Of a stretch of DNA of 64,000 nt, positions 53,304-64,000 are shown piece by piece. Under the pieces are notes generated by a model. It had not been told where the DNA came from. It did not search any database and saw only the letters and a program-made list of their open reading frames with translations. This DNA is from Prostheceraeus crozeri (Eukaryota > Platyhelminthes > Polycladida > Euryleptidae). Made by a program: the position numbers and the translations under genes. Positions within the stretch are counted from its first letter, which is position 1; each line of letters starts with the position of its first letter. The DNA lies in the NCBI GenBank assembly GCA_907163375.1, contig CAJQUW010006306.1, positions 434,001-498,000 on the forward strand, given 5' to 3'.

Positions 53304-55768
53304 TTAACCCTTAGGCTACCAAGGGTGGTTCTGAGAGCCACCCTGTGCTGTTTTCGTGAGTATTACTCAGTTTGTTTCAATCAGGGACAAATCCTTTCAT
53401 GACAATTTTCTTAGATATATTAGCAAACGATTTGTGATGATCTAGCGACCGTTGTTCATTAATTGTTCATTGACCGTTGAATCAGCGCAGTTCTTTTGGG
53501 TTCTACCCATAGAGGCGTACGACGTGGCTTGCAAAGATTGACATTTATAAGACAGACAACAGAAAGAGGTATAGAGAATGATGACGCGTCGATGTCGAGG
53601 CGTCAGAACTGGAGTGCGAAAAGGTCAGCAAAAGTGCACGCGCTAAGGTGCACGCCAGAAGCAGAACGAACGCTCGTCTGACCGGCCGATCTGAGCGATG
53701 CTCCATGATGCTAGGTCAAAGCCAATCGATGGCGCAACCCTACACATTGTCAGTTACTGTCATTCTCAATCATGCGACCGCAACGAGAGGCTGCTCGACT
53801 GGCTCAAGCTGCACTATTCGGAGCAACAGAATCGGACTCAGAAGTAGATGCTGATTCAGACCAGGAAGATAACGTGGAGCACATTGTAGATGTTCACGAT
53901 GATTCGGCATCGAGTGAGGATAATACGAGTGATGAAGATGCACAGTGCCACGACGACGCGTTGGCGGAGGAAGAGGGCGATGATTACTTGTTTCGTCTCA
54001 ACAACCGGCTGTGCGCGGTCGTGGACTAGGTTTTGTACCTCGACAGGCACAAGCAAATCCCTACAACGATAAGAATGGTTACTTGTGGTCACCTGAACCA
54101 CCTCAGCAGAGAGGTCGACGCGATGCAGCAAATGTTGTTCACGTTGGTGGAGGGAAACCCGAACCAGGTGCAGTGAAGAACACCATTTTGGAAACCTGGT
54201 CACTTTTCTTCCCGGACACTATGCTCATGCAAATTGTTCATTTTTCTCAGATGAAAGCAAATGCTCTGGGTATTGAAGTTCAGTTGACTGTTGTCCAGCT
54301 AAAAGCTTACTTTGGAATTCTGTACTTCAGAGGGGTTTTCGGCGATCAGAAGATTCCTATCGAGCAACTTTGGAGTGAGAACTACAACACGTTCTACCGC
54401 ACAACTATGAGTCGCAACTTATTCCAAACTTGGAACCGTGTATTGCGATTCGATGATTCAGAGCTCAGAGAAGACCGGAAGAAAACAGATTCATTTGCTG
54501 CCTTGAGAGACATCTGGTCTGAGTGGAATGAAAGACTCCGTACTTTCTACAAAGCCAGCCATTCAATCACCATTGATGAACAACTGGTCGCGTCACGTTG
54601 TCGCTCACCACACCGGATCTACAATCCGTCAAAACCGGGAAAGTATGGCGAGCTTGTGAGATGGTGCACAGATGCTAAGAACAGGTATTTCTTGAATGGC
54701 AGCCCACTAACTAAACGTCCGGAAGACAGTGTCGCGGCTGAAGTTCACAAAGAGTCAAATCGAGCAAAATCACTTGTGATGAATTTGTGTGGACCGTTCT
54801 TCAACGACGGAAGAAATGTCACCGGGGACAGATTCTTCACTTCGATGGATGTTGCTACTGAACTGCTGAACCGGAACACCACGTATCTCGGAACAATGCA
54901 GAAAAATAAGAGGGACATTCCGGCGATCTTGCATGAACCACGGGAGCAATTTGACTCAATCTTCGCATTCGGTGGCGACCGGAAGAGACTCACAGTCCAG
55001 TCCTATCAAGTCAAACCAAAGAGGAAGGTTTATCTAATATCCTCTATGCATCACTCTGCTGAAACACTACCTGATGGCAAGAGAAAGAGCAACATGCAGC
55101 TCTACTACAACGAAACCAAAGCAGGCGTTGATGTAGTGGACGAAATGTGCAAGGCCTACTCGGTCAGGACTCGAGTTCACAGGTGGCCCATGGTCCACAT
55201 GCACAACATGTTGGATGTGACTGGGATCAACGCCTACACCATCTTCAACATGTCCCATCCAGACTGGACAACGGTTGTGGAGAGCAAGCGACGTCGACAG
55301 TTCCTACAACAGCTTGCTACCGAGTTAGCCAAAGATCACATGCTGTTCCGACTGCAGGAACCTATCGGACTTTCAACGGAGCTTGTCAACTTGATCACCA
55401 AAGCAACAGGTCAGCAAAATCCACGTCGACAAGCACCTGTGCAAGAAGGCCAAGAAGCACCGCAGTTAAGATGCGCCAGGTGCAAAGACAGTGGCAAGCC
55501 AACTCGCGACTGTAACAAAACTCGTCACAGATGCCGAGAGTGTGATGCACCAGCTTGCGGGCGACACGCTCTCGTGGCCCAGGTGGTTTGTTCAAACTGT
55601 ATGTAAACTTTACTGAAATAGGCATTCGTTTTGTTGACATGTTGTTTTGTTCCTTATGTTTGGTATTAAACATGAAACTCACTGGAAAACTTGTTTTTTT
55701 AGGGTGGCTCTAAAAGCCACCCTTGGTAGCCTAAGGACTATTAAATACCTTGGTAGCTTAAGGGTTAA
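53304..55768 (+). mobile_element. piggyBac transposon, almost intact
   Basis: TTAA stands at both ends (53304-53307, 55765-55768). The left tip is CCCTTAGGCTACCAAGGG; the right tip, read inwards, is CCCTTAAGCTACCAAGG, then after 13 bp a second copy of CCTTAGGCTACCAAGGG. Next to the tips both ends have a hairpin (GGGTGGTTCT/AGAGCCACCC on the left, GGGTGGCT/AGCCACCC on the right). Length about 2.46 kb. Clear ends and a nearly open gene suggest a young copy. Confidence 0.93.
53772..55606 (+). CDS. piggyBac transposase
   Basis: The N-terminal part (ATG 53772) is acidic (SDSEVDADSDQEDN, SSEDNTSDEDAQ), as usual. Near 53985-54005 the frame changes by one base, and the rest is open to 55606: QLTVVQLKAYFGILYFRGVF, then SITIDEQLVASRCR (first Asp), GDRFFTSMDVATELL (second Asp), AGVDVVDEMCKAYSV (third Asp pair), and a C-terminal Cys-rich finger (CARCKDSG, CRECDAPACGRHA, VCSNCM). 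With both parts it would be about 600 residues, normal for the family. The protein cuts and pastes at TTAA without a footprint. The frame change could also be a short intron, but I see no convincing splice pair. It is not related closely to the copies in the duplicated block. Confidence 0.9.
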
Positions 55769-56104
55769 TAAAGGCATGTCTTTGTTTCCATTGTTTGTTC
55801 ATTCTTTTCTGACTCATCATGGATCGAAAGTTGTCATCAATAAAGTTGCTCTTGTAAACGCCCGTGGTTGTGATAAATGCAAAGTCGATTTTAATGCGGT
55901 GATTGAAGCTTCAAAATCCATGGTTGCCGATTACTAACGACTGCATGAGAAGAGTGAGAGTCTTCGTGTGTGTATGAAGTTCTCTTCACATGTCGTTGAA
56001 CTTATACTTCATTTTGATCAATGCTCGTATTGCATCTATACATAAATACAATGTAATGCTTATATCATCAACTAGTACAATGATATAATGACACAATGAT
56101 GCAA
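55769..56104. other. no gene recognised
   Basis: Flank of the piggyBac, nothing recognisable. Confidence 0.5.
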
Positions 56105-57115
56105 TATATACAGGGTCTGCCAAAAGTCTAGTGTTGATGGTTAATAGCAAATTGACAAATGAGTAACGAAAATGTCAAATGAGCAAGTAATTAATGACGA
56201 CAAATTAGTCTTCTTGTGCATAGGCCATAACCGCAAGTTTTTCCAGGTGCATAGAATTATAAAGTTGATTACAATTTTGGATGACAGTTGATTTTTAATA
56301 ACATCAAATATATTATTTCTTAGAAAATTCAGAGGTCATGATAGATATTATACCTGGTCATTGTTCACTATGCATTTCTATACAAAATTGCAAAAATGAC
56401 ATCGTAATTTCTCATGATCTGTAATTGAGACATAATTCAAAATTTAAGCAGCGCCATTTTCATATCATTTTGATTTTCGATAAGATTACGGAGTCAAAGT
56501 TTGAAAATGAATAGGTGGACAGACCATCAGCGCTCTCAAATTGTTGAATTGTTTTTTTTTGTAATAAAATTTAGGCTGAATAGATATTCTAGTCATTTTG
56601 ACAGTAATTCACAATCCCTATACGACTTTTTGCGTATCCTGTGCAATACAATACCCCGTCGCCAAAGTCATCGTGAATCAAGGAAGCGTTTCTCTAAATA
56701 GACAGAGCGCCGCAAAATAACGGAGAAAGTCAAAAATCATCGATATCCCCAAGCCAAGCAAATATCCGTCTTCTGCGGAAAGTTCTCGTCCGATTTTGCT
56801 GCTGTTTGTGACATTCAAACTCCAAACTCAATGACTGCAAGTTCTCTACAGTATTACTCCAATATGACAGCAGTATGTCGGCGACGGTGCACACAGATTC
56901 AGAAAATATAGGAGATTCCTACTCCCGGCTTTGCCGCAGAACGATGACCTCAACAGCCCGCCGCGCCTTTGTTTGCGGTCACGTCAATCGATTTGGCGCA
57001 ATGGAACACCCAACCTAAGATCCCGCTCAAGCGTGGCGTCAGGAGTTGGAGGTGGCAGAAGTGTGAGGTCTACAGCTGATTGGCGATACAGTAGCTTAAG
57101 ATGCGGGTCTTGACC
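56105..57115 (+). pseudogene. decayed mariner-like element, tentative
   Basis: TATACAGGGTCTGCCAAAAG at 56106 looks like the tip of a Tc1/mariner element. Some 400 bp on, MNRWTDHQRSQIVELFF (from 56507) resembles the start of DD41D-type transposases, and near 56985 GHVNRFGAMEHP recalls the stretch after the first Asp. Everything between is out of frame, and no right end was found. It could be chance similarity. Confidence 0.33.
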
Positions 57116-59080
57116 TCAACCTTGCCATGTGGACACTTCTCAGCCTTATTGTGGTGCGCCACCCGTCACCGCTGCTGGCATGCTCGTCAATCCTAGTGGT
57201 GCGACTGTGGTCAGACTCAGGCTATGGCAAATATCGTGGAGGATCGGCCCCTCCTGCCACAGTTCTTCTGGTGGCATCATGGGCCTCGAATAACTTGCCT
57301 CTGTGTTTGAAAATTGTAGTTGGATATCGATTCATTTAAAGTTTCCATCACTCACAAAGCATACCTACTATTGTTCTACAGTACATGCTTTAATTGCATT
57401 GACCTCTTCAGTCAAGTAACATTACGAATATTACATCTTTATAATGCATGATTTTGCAAGGCTTTCTATGTCCACAGGTTAATAAGTTCCACGAGGCAGG
57501 TAATTATTTTCCTGATTGGAAATTATTAACCTGGTGCAGACTTCTATGAAAAAAGTCATGCATTATAACAGATAATACATAGATTTCTTCGGTCATTATT
57601 TGTCATAATAACCTCGAGCCTTCGGCTCTCGGTGATTATAGCAATAATGACCTCAAATCTATGCATTATCTATTACAAAACATTACATAGGCATTACAGT
57701 CTGATGCATTCAAAGATCATGAACATAGATGTTGAAATTTCAAATTAATGAACTCTAATAGACTTGCGATTCATTGAAAGTTGGAATCTATGGTAGGAAT
57801 AAATGAGTGATTTTACTAAAGCACGCTCGCATAATACTTTAGCAAAACGATTAATAGATGTAAAAATTTTTGATAAGAATTTTTGATTAAAACTCTCAAA
57901 TTCAGTGATTGTCTACAATGCTGATTTGGTGTTTGGAACATTAACTAAAATTTGCGAATTTTACATTTATGATGTTTGTAAACCGACATCTAAATAAACA
58001 TGAGAAGACAGACTTGTCTTAGCTGGTTACATCAATGCTTGATCATATTTTTTATCCCTCATAGAACCCTTCCAAACTTATTTGCAGTTTTGTTATTCGA
58101 ATACACAATGCAGTGATTCATTGGGTCATTTGAATTAATCGAAATAACAAAATTATTGATTGAAATATGCATATGCTACAACATGCTGCCCGATAGTGCA
58201 GTTTGATAGTGTGTTGTTGAATTTCAATCTCTCCACAATCTTCATAGTCTGTCATCTTGTAAGATTTGATCCTATTTTGTGACAGCAGTCATCACGTGTC
58301 CTAAATGTATCCTCTATACGTAGGTCTTCATGTCTTGAAAATATTCTTTAACGGGTGCATAAGAATAATGTTATAAAATATGGAATTGCCAAAGAATGAG
58401 ATTATGGATATGAAACGCGATGTTTTTCGCGTTTCGGATATTGTGTTTTTGCATCTAAAATCAACGAGAAATGCCAATGAATTCTTAATCAAATAACCTT
58501 TATAAAAATATTGGCGACAAATAGTAACAAATATGCTACTTGATATTTATGCAGCTGCAGAACGCTTGTTCTAAATAAATGTCGATGATTCCAGTGTTTT
58601 AGAAACGCCGAATGTGCGTGCATACAAGTATGTCGCATATATTTGAAAAGCTATAAATACATGCATGTCTAGATTTAGAATTGATTGAGAATGCCCGCCA
58701 AAAATTCCTCTTTCAATAGAAATAGAATTTATACAAAAAGCATTTCTCATAAATTTTAAAGAATTAGCTGCCTATCTGATCAAATCTGCCAATCAAAATG
58801 ACATTAATTTGAAACGATTTACTTTTCTACGTTTATTAAAAATATGATTGCTGTGAAATTACTCTTTTGTGAAGAAAGCAACAACAATACATCTGTCCAC
58901 ATGTCCAAAACAATTATTAGAAAACATTCTACGTTCTGGTATTCAATTCCACTTTCTTTAGAGCTACATGCTTTTATTCCTTGATGGGTGCTTGTGCTAG
59001 ACAAGAATGTATTGGCAGTCAGGGTCAATGCAAACTCGCAGCTCTCTCACTGCCAACTACGAGGATACTCGTCAAGTCGT
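57116..59080. other. no gene; one long hairpin
   Basis: The only structure seen is an imperfect hairpin at 57567-57672: AATACATAGATTT and AAATCTATGCATTATT-like arms, with GTCATTATT and AATAATGAC inside and a GAGCC-TTC-GGCTC tip. It may be a foldback element. No gene is seen. Confidence 0.45.
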
Positions 59081-59734
59081 CACAGAATTAGACAGGTCGT
59101 CTCATCTTCTGTTTGACTAGAAAGGAAGCATCGGAACATGTAATGCCTATGAAATGGTACAATCTGCTGACATAATACCATAGCAATCGAACAATGAACA
59201 GCCAGTTCAACATTAAACACGCCAAATTGTGCGAAGATTCAGTCACTGTCATCAATGTTATCAACCTGATCACACAGCAAAGAGACACAGTCGATGTCAA
59301 TTTCTACAAAGAAGTTTGTGAATGCTTTTTCGTGCTCCTGCCAACTTTTTTTAATAATGATCGGAAAGACCAACATTATCGAGAAAACGTCGGCGCAATG
59401 ATTTGAATTCTTCGAATCTGAAGGAATCGTGGCGATCGGAGCATTTGAAGGAATTCACAGCAATCCGCAAGCGACGCACGACTATTTTTCCTATCTGTGT
59501 GAGACATTGAAAATTTCTTCTTGCCCACTTGGTAAATTGCTGCATGTGTCATCATTTTGAATCAGTTTGGATTTCTAGCAAAGTGACACGCTTAAAAATT
59601 CTAATTCTCTGATACTCGTAGTTGATGGTGCATCAATATTCGCCAATAGGAGTACATGCTCGTAGATGACTAGGAAGGCTCCCACAGGTAAATTTCTTTA
59701 AATAAATGTAATGTACAACTTTAATGAAGTGGAA

Positions 59735-60397
59735 TGGGGAGCCATCGAGCCAGGTAATAGAAAAAAGAGCGCAAAAAACAAACTTTGGTAGGCTCGAAAA
59801 ATTTATTATAGTCGCACGAGCTTTCGGTCCACGACCTTCCTCGGGTGCTTGAAAAGAATGACTGGCCATGCATTTACAGTGCTAAAAGGAGTGACATGAA
59901 ATCTATAGCTGTCAACCAATGATATCTCTATGCACACATGTACAGACAGCTTTGACACAAGGTGACTGCAAACAATAAAACTAAAGAATGAAGATATGAT
60001 GATATGATGAGGCATACGTATGTACAAAAATGATAAATGCACCAAAAGATAAGGAAAGGAAAATTATAATACTGATTAGTGAAATAAAAGAAAACAGAAA
60101 ACATAGGACAAATGTACATGAATATTATACATCAAGCTCACGACCAATACAACCATTCATAAGATTCATATCATCATATCTTCATTCTTTAGTTTTATTG
60201 TTTGCAGTCACCTTGTGTCAAAGCTGTCTGTACATGTGTGCATAGAGATATCATTGATTAACAACTATAGATTTCATATCACTCCTTTTAGCACTGTAAA
60301 TGTGTAAAGCACCCGAGGAAGGTCGTGGACCGAAAGCTCGTGCGACTATAATAAATTTTTCGAGCCCTCCGAAGTGTGTTTTTTGCGCTCTTTTTCC
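59735..60397. mobile_element. Penelope-like element end, inverted-dimer form
   Basis: Arms of about 245 bp (about 59757-60010 and 60165-60397) face each other. A 12-bp direct repeat AATGAAGTGGAA (59723-59734, 60398-60409) bounds the insertion. Some 23 bp on the left lack a partner, as in the other PLE palindromes. Both arms contain GGTCGTGGACCGAAAGC preceded by CCGAGGA, a hammerhead-like core with one base off consensus. No GIY-YIG frame is left, so the PLE identity rests on structure alone. Confidence 0.65.
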
Positions 60398-60409
60398 AAT
60401 GAAGTGGAA

Positions 60410-61211
60410 CATTTTTCACCAGCCGAAAAGTTTTTAAGAGAAATAAGCACGTTGCCAACATCCTTAATGCAACAGATAAGATAGAAGATAAGATAATTGA
60501 ATGACAACACGGGGTCACAACACATTGTGGTCTCGATTCTTTTCGTAAACAAATAATTAAAACCGATATAAAAAGCCGTCACACTGGGAATAAGTGGATT
60601 ATCATTTATGAGTAGCTGTCTATTGTTCAATTACTTTATCTATACAGAAAGTGGAATTTGATCGACCACACCAGGCAACTGCTTCCTCACTGATTGCTTT
60701 GCCGTCAGTCAATAGACATTGAGGAAGTCATCTAAAGACAATTAGCATGGTCTAATCAACAAAATACAATGCAATGAAATAATGACTCTCAATAACAGGA
60801 TATTGCTGAAATGCATCACCAAAATGTACTAAAATTTCAGACTGTACTTTTGCTGTTCTAAACAAGTGTACTGAATATCATTCCAAATGCATTAATAAAC
60901 ATAGTCAAAAATCGTAATATTGATAATGAGTCTTGCTTTTTTAAGCAAGTTTATTACAAAAACAGGCTTGCTTAGGGTACGTCTCACTCCCATCAAAAAA
61001 TACAAAAATTGCCATATATTTTTACAAATATTTACAAAGTACAGTGATATGTTGTAGTTCATACTGACAAATGTAGCTTATAAAATGCCTTTCGAGTCTC
61101 TTTCAGATCAAAATATGTGGTATCGTGTTCGAAGTTCAAACCATCAAAGAATTGCTTGACAGTTATCATGTGTTCGGTTGCAAATGAGGATAATGCCGAC
61201 TCATAGAATAA
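60410..61211. other. no gene recognised
   Basis: Spacer of the long inverted repeat to the right of the PLE insertion. Short frames only. Confidence 0.5.
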
Positions 61212-61293
61212 GAAGAATTAGATTGTTTAAACACATCACTTTCCTAGAAGTGCAAACTGATCCAAAACGATGGCACATGCAGGAACTTACTAA

Positions 61294-61584
61294 GTGGGCA
61301 AGAAGAAATTTTCAATGTCTCACACAGATAGGAAAAATAGTCGTGCGTCGCTTGCGGATTGCTGTGAATTCCTTCAAACTGCTCCAATCGCCACGATTCC
61401 TTCAGATTCGAAGAATTCAAATCATTGCGCCGACGTTTTCTCGATAATGTTGGGCCTTCCGATCATTATTAAAAAAAGTTGGCAGGAGCACGAAAAATCA
61501 TTCACAAACTTCTTTGTAGAAATTGATATCGACTGTGTCTCTTTGCTGTGTGATCAGATTGATAACATTGATGACAGTGACTGA
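61294..61584 (+). CDS. 96-codon ORF in the right arm, unrecognised
   Basis: The frame gives MGKKKFSMSHTDRKNSRASL, then ADCCEFLQTAPIATIPSDSK and an acidic end (IDIDCVSLLCDQIDNIDDSD) and stop. The mirror copy in the left arm (minus strand, about 59525-59240) has indels that break the frame, so either it is not selected or only this copy was coding. No domain is recognised. Confidence 0.25.
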   Translation: MGKKKFSMSHTDRKNSRASLADCCEFLQTAPIATIPSDSKNSNHCADVFSIMLGLPIIIKKSWQEHEKSFTNFFVEIDIDCVSLLCDQIDNIDDSD

Positions 61585-61739
61585 ATCTTCGCACAATTTG
61601 GCGTGTTTAATGTTGAACTGGCTGTTCAATGTTCGATTGCTATGGTATTATGTCAGCAGATTGTGCCATTTCATAGGCATTACATGTTCCGATGCTTCCT
61701 TTCTAGTCAAACAGAAGAAGCGACCTGTCTAATTCTGTG

Positions 61740-64000
61740 GGTGCATTATTGGTCCACCGCCACTTAAATGAACATCATGGATAGCCATGTCCATCACTGA
61801 ATAGTCTTCAGTGGCAATTTCAGGTCTCACGGATACTTAACTGCGTCGAAGCGTCGAGTTGTGTGAGATTAGAACCCACAATCCGGACCTAAAAGTTCAA
61901 TTGAAACTTCTGCTTTACCCTTTGCATGAATAAGCGTCTATCTATAATAATCGTCTAATAATAACGTCTATCTATCGCTATAACTTATACCTTCTTGCAT
62001 GTACTGACCAAGAAGTATGCTAATAACATGTCACTCCAAATAAATTCTTTATTCTCCACTCATTCACAACAGAATTGCAACGGACCCGGTAGCCAACGGT
62101 ATATCAACATTGAAGTTTTTTAGCATAACTCAATATGCATTATCTAACATGCCATTTTTATTTGTCATTTGGATATACGCGCAAATTACATTCTGAATAA
62201 GTGTACTATGCACGCGTGCAACTAGCATGTTGATTCGAATGTGGATAAGCTTGAAATATTTCAATCACTTGATTTTGAAAAAGAAAATATTTCACGTTGT
62301 TGTTTGCGATCTGTAATTCACAGATCACTTTTATTCCCAGAACTGCAAGATTGATCAGCTACCTGTCAACTCAGATCTCTTTCTCAGAGAAGAGCGAGTC
62401 TTCACATGTGGTTGCCGTGTGTTGAATTCCCTCCATGTAAACGTGACGTTGGTGAATGCAAAATCAAATCCAGATGTGAGAAACCAAATCGAATCAGGAA
62501 TTTGCTACCAGTCTCAGTTGGAGGCAAAAACCTCTGAATGCCTGACTTGATAGATAGCCGTAGGGCGAGCATGTGCTGTCTACAATCGGAAAAAAGTCAT
62601 TTTGTAGATTACTCTCAGGAAAACAGAGTTTCTTCATCTCATGTCAGACAGACATAAAGACAAGAAAACCTTCTTCAACTCACTAACACTTATCAGTTTT
62701 TCAAATATTACTTAGTGATGAATTTTCAGGCAAACATTAAATTGTTATTCTAAATATTGATCATCTATCAAATTCACAATATAGTTAAGTTTGATTGCTT
62801 GCTCTTTGTTAAGATTAAACAGCTGTATGGAAGCGAATCAGTTGACGAATGAGTCTATCATCAAAAGAAAACAAGCTGTGACTTGAATTTGTCAGCCGTT
62901 AGTTGTATACTTAGCGGCTAAGATTAGAGTTATCAATGCGTGTACATTGAAGCCTAGAGATGACTTGTGCAGCCTAATAATTCATGTGTTATACACAATA
63001 TTCGGTACATGTAGGCTCCTATTCATTGCATATTGTGTGCTAACAATGTAAGGAGCATGGAATATCTAAAGAGAATGACAGCTATTGAGTAATAAAAAGA
63101 CACCAACACCTTTGACTCCCGACCGGACTCGCCCGATTCAGGAGCCGAACCGAAGTCCGCGGTGGAGACACCCTTGTTGTCAATGAACACAGAAATACAG
63201 TTCATGTTAAAAATCATTTTTACTATAGTTTTAAGCGTTCAAATTCGAAACTTGAATGCAAACTATTGCAGAAAGTGCATCGGAGTCAGCACTATTTTAT
63301 CCAATATCAAACAGTTTTATCCAAGATATCTAGAAGTAATATGCATGCTATAAATATGATGGAAAAATCCAATACATCACGTTTTTGAAGTCACAGCAAT
63401 ATTCTCTGGTTGATAACGTGCATCTCATTACCTTAACAAGACCACTGAAGTGAGATACATGGCTCACATTCACCAGTGCTCAATTTCTTGAATTGACTTA
63501 TTTGTCAAATTACCGCCAAGTATTGCGCGATACTTTCTATGTTACATACAATAAATCGAAATAGAATTTATGAAAAGGTAACTACCGAATTTGTTCAATT
63601 CTTTCATTTAAAATCGATAAGAAAGTTCTGACTACAGAAGGAGTGCAAGATTGATTGTGGAAATAGAGCTAAGAACAATTTGTTTTTTGCTTTGGTCTCT
63701 TTCGATCTGATGACCCTGTTTCCTGTTTTAATATAAGTTGAATAACAATGTACCAAGTGATCAGGTCAGTCTAGAGAAATCGATTTCTGTATATTTTATG
63801 GAAGACCTTTACTATATTTATTTTGTATGTTGAAACTTTGTCTTTATTATTCAGTGCATTTTAATAAATAATAACAATTTTTATGAAATTGGAATTAAAC
63901 GTGTTATGTCCTGCAAGATTACATTTCCGGATTCTGGTCTGTTAGAATGGCACAAATTATCTGAGGGTAGATTTTGAATGTGACAGTGCATGCGATGTTT
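61740..64000. other. no gene recognised
   Basis: AT-rich DNA with no long frame, terminal repeat or RNA gene that I can support. A locally GC-rich patch at 63115-63165 has no further structure. Confidence 0.5.

Larger units (their letters stand above)
59081..61739. repeat. long inverted repeat, arms about 530 bp
   Basis: 59081-59612 and 61212-61739 are inverted copies with a few percent difference by eye, starting CACAGAATTAGACAGGTCG at the outer left. Identity fades gradually at the inner ends. The spacer of about 1.6 kb contains a separate PLE insertion (59735-60397). I see no target duplication around the outer ends. It may be an inverted pair of an unknown element or the arms of one large palindromic element. 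Confidence 0.8.

Noticed and set aside
60300-60340. Counting CCGAGGA...GACCGAAAGC as a true hammerhead
   Set aside because: The invariant U of the core is C, and no proper stem III could be drawn.
1-64000. LTR retrotransposons, retroviruses, Polintons or other capsid-bearing elements
   Set aside because: I saw no LTR pairs with TG...CA ends, no protease, integrase, capsid or protein-primed polymerase motifs. The tyrosine recombinase at 31572-32760 lacks any RT partner, so it is not of DIRS type.
1-64000. CRISPR arrays, bacterial operons, tRNA or rRNA genes
   Set aside because: No spaced short direct repeats, no ribosome-binding-site-led gene strings, and no tRNA cloverleaf or rRNA stretch was seen. 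The window is plainly eukaryotic.

Overview
The window is AT-rich nuclear DNA of a metazoan, most likely a marine invertebrate. The pointers are the dense mix of Penelope-like retroelements (PLEs) carrying hammerhead-type motifs, piggyBac, PIF/Harbinger, hAT, Crypton and DD41D mariner copies, and the recurrent TAGGCCTA words. The species cannot be fixed from the sequence. I recognise no conserved host gene; two weak candidate exons (1601-1757 and 4420-4663) are the only hints. Nearly all coding sequence belongs to transposable elements, most of them broken.

Layout. 1-980: the right-hand part of an internally deleted piggyBac. 1078-1410 and 2658-3033: short non-autonomous elements, the second a hAT copy with an 8-bp target duplication. 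5933-7115: a palindromic PLE with 570-bp arms and a 12-bp target duplication. 7418-30578: two head-to-tail copies of an 11.58-kb block, nearly identical. Each copy holds, in order, an unclassified terminal-inverted-repeat transposon with a decayed protein of an uncharacterised invertebrate family, a piggyBac with a DD41D mariner inserted near the end of its gene, a LINE reverse transcriptase scrap, and a PLE remnant.

30578-40384 is a PLE cluster: an Arg/Asn-rich ORF, a Crypton tyrosine recombinase (31572-32760), a 2.1-kb TA-flanked inverted-repeat element (33066-35154), a 5'-truncated PLE (35225-36275), an almost full-length PLE with RT and GIY-YIG domains (36345-39133), a canonical hammerhead ribozyme (39187-39283), and a second PLE palindrome (39362-40334). 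(TA)n tracts abut several of these ends.

40385-43192 is unassigned. 43196-48417 is a PIF/Harbinger element with transposase and MADF genes. Its MADF gene is split by a 2.36-kb hAT element that itself carries a 429-bp inverted-repeat element, giving a three-level nest. 49535-50790 is a PLE of the permuted (GIY-YIG before RT) Naiad type with the RT core deleted. 51222-52288 and 59735-60397 are further PLE copies with 12-bp target duplications; the latter lies between the arms of a larger inverted repeat (59081-61739). 53304-55768 is an almost intact piggyBac with TTAA ends. The rest is unassigned AT-rich sequence.

The items most worth following are the unclassified transposon family in the duplicated block, the hammerhead ribozymes at PLE ends together with the repeated 12-bp target duplications, and the recent tandem duplication itself, which may be real or an assembly product.
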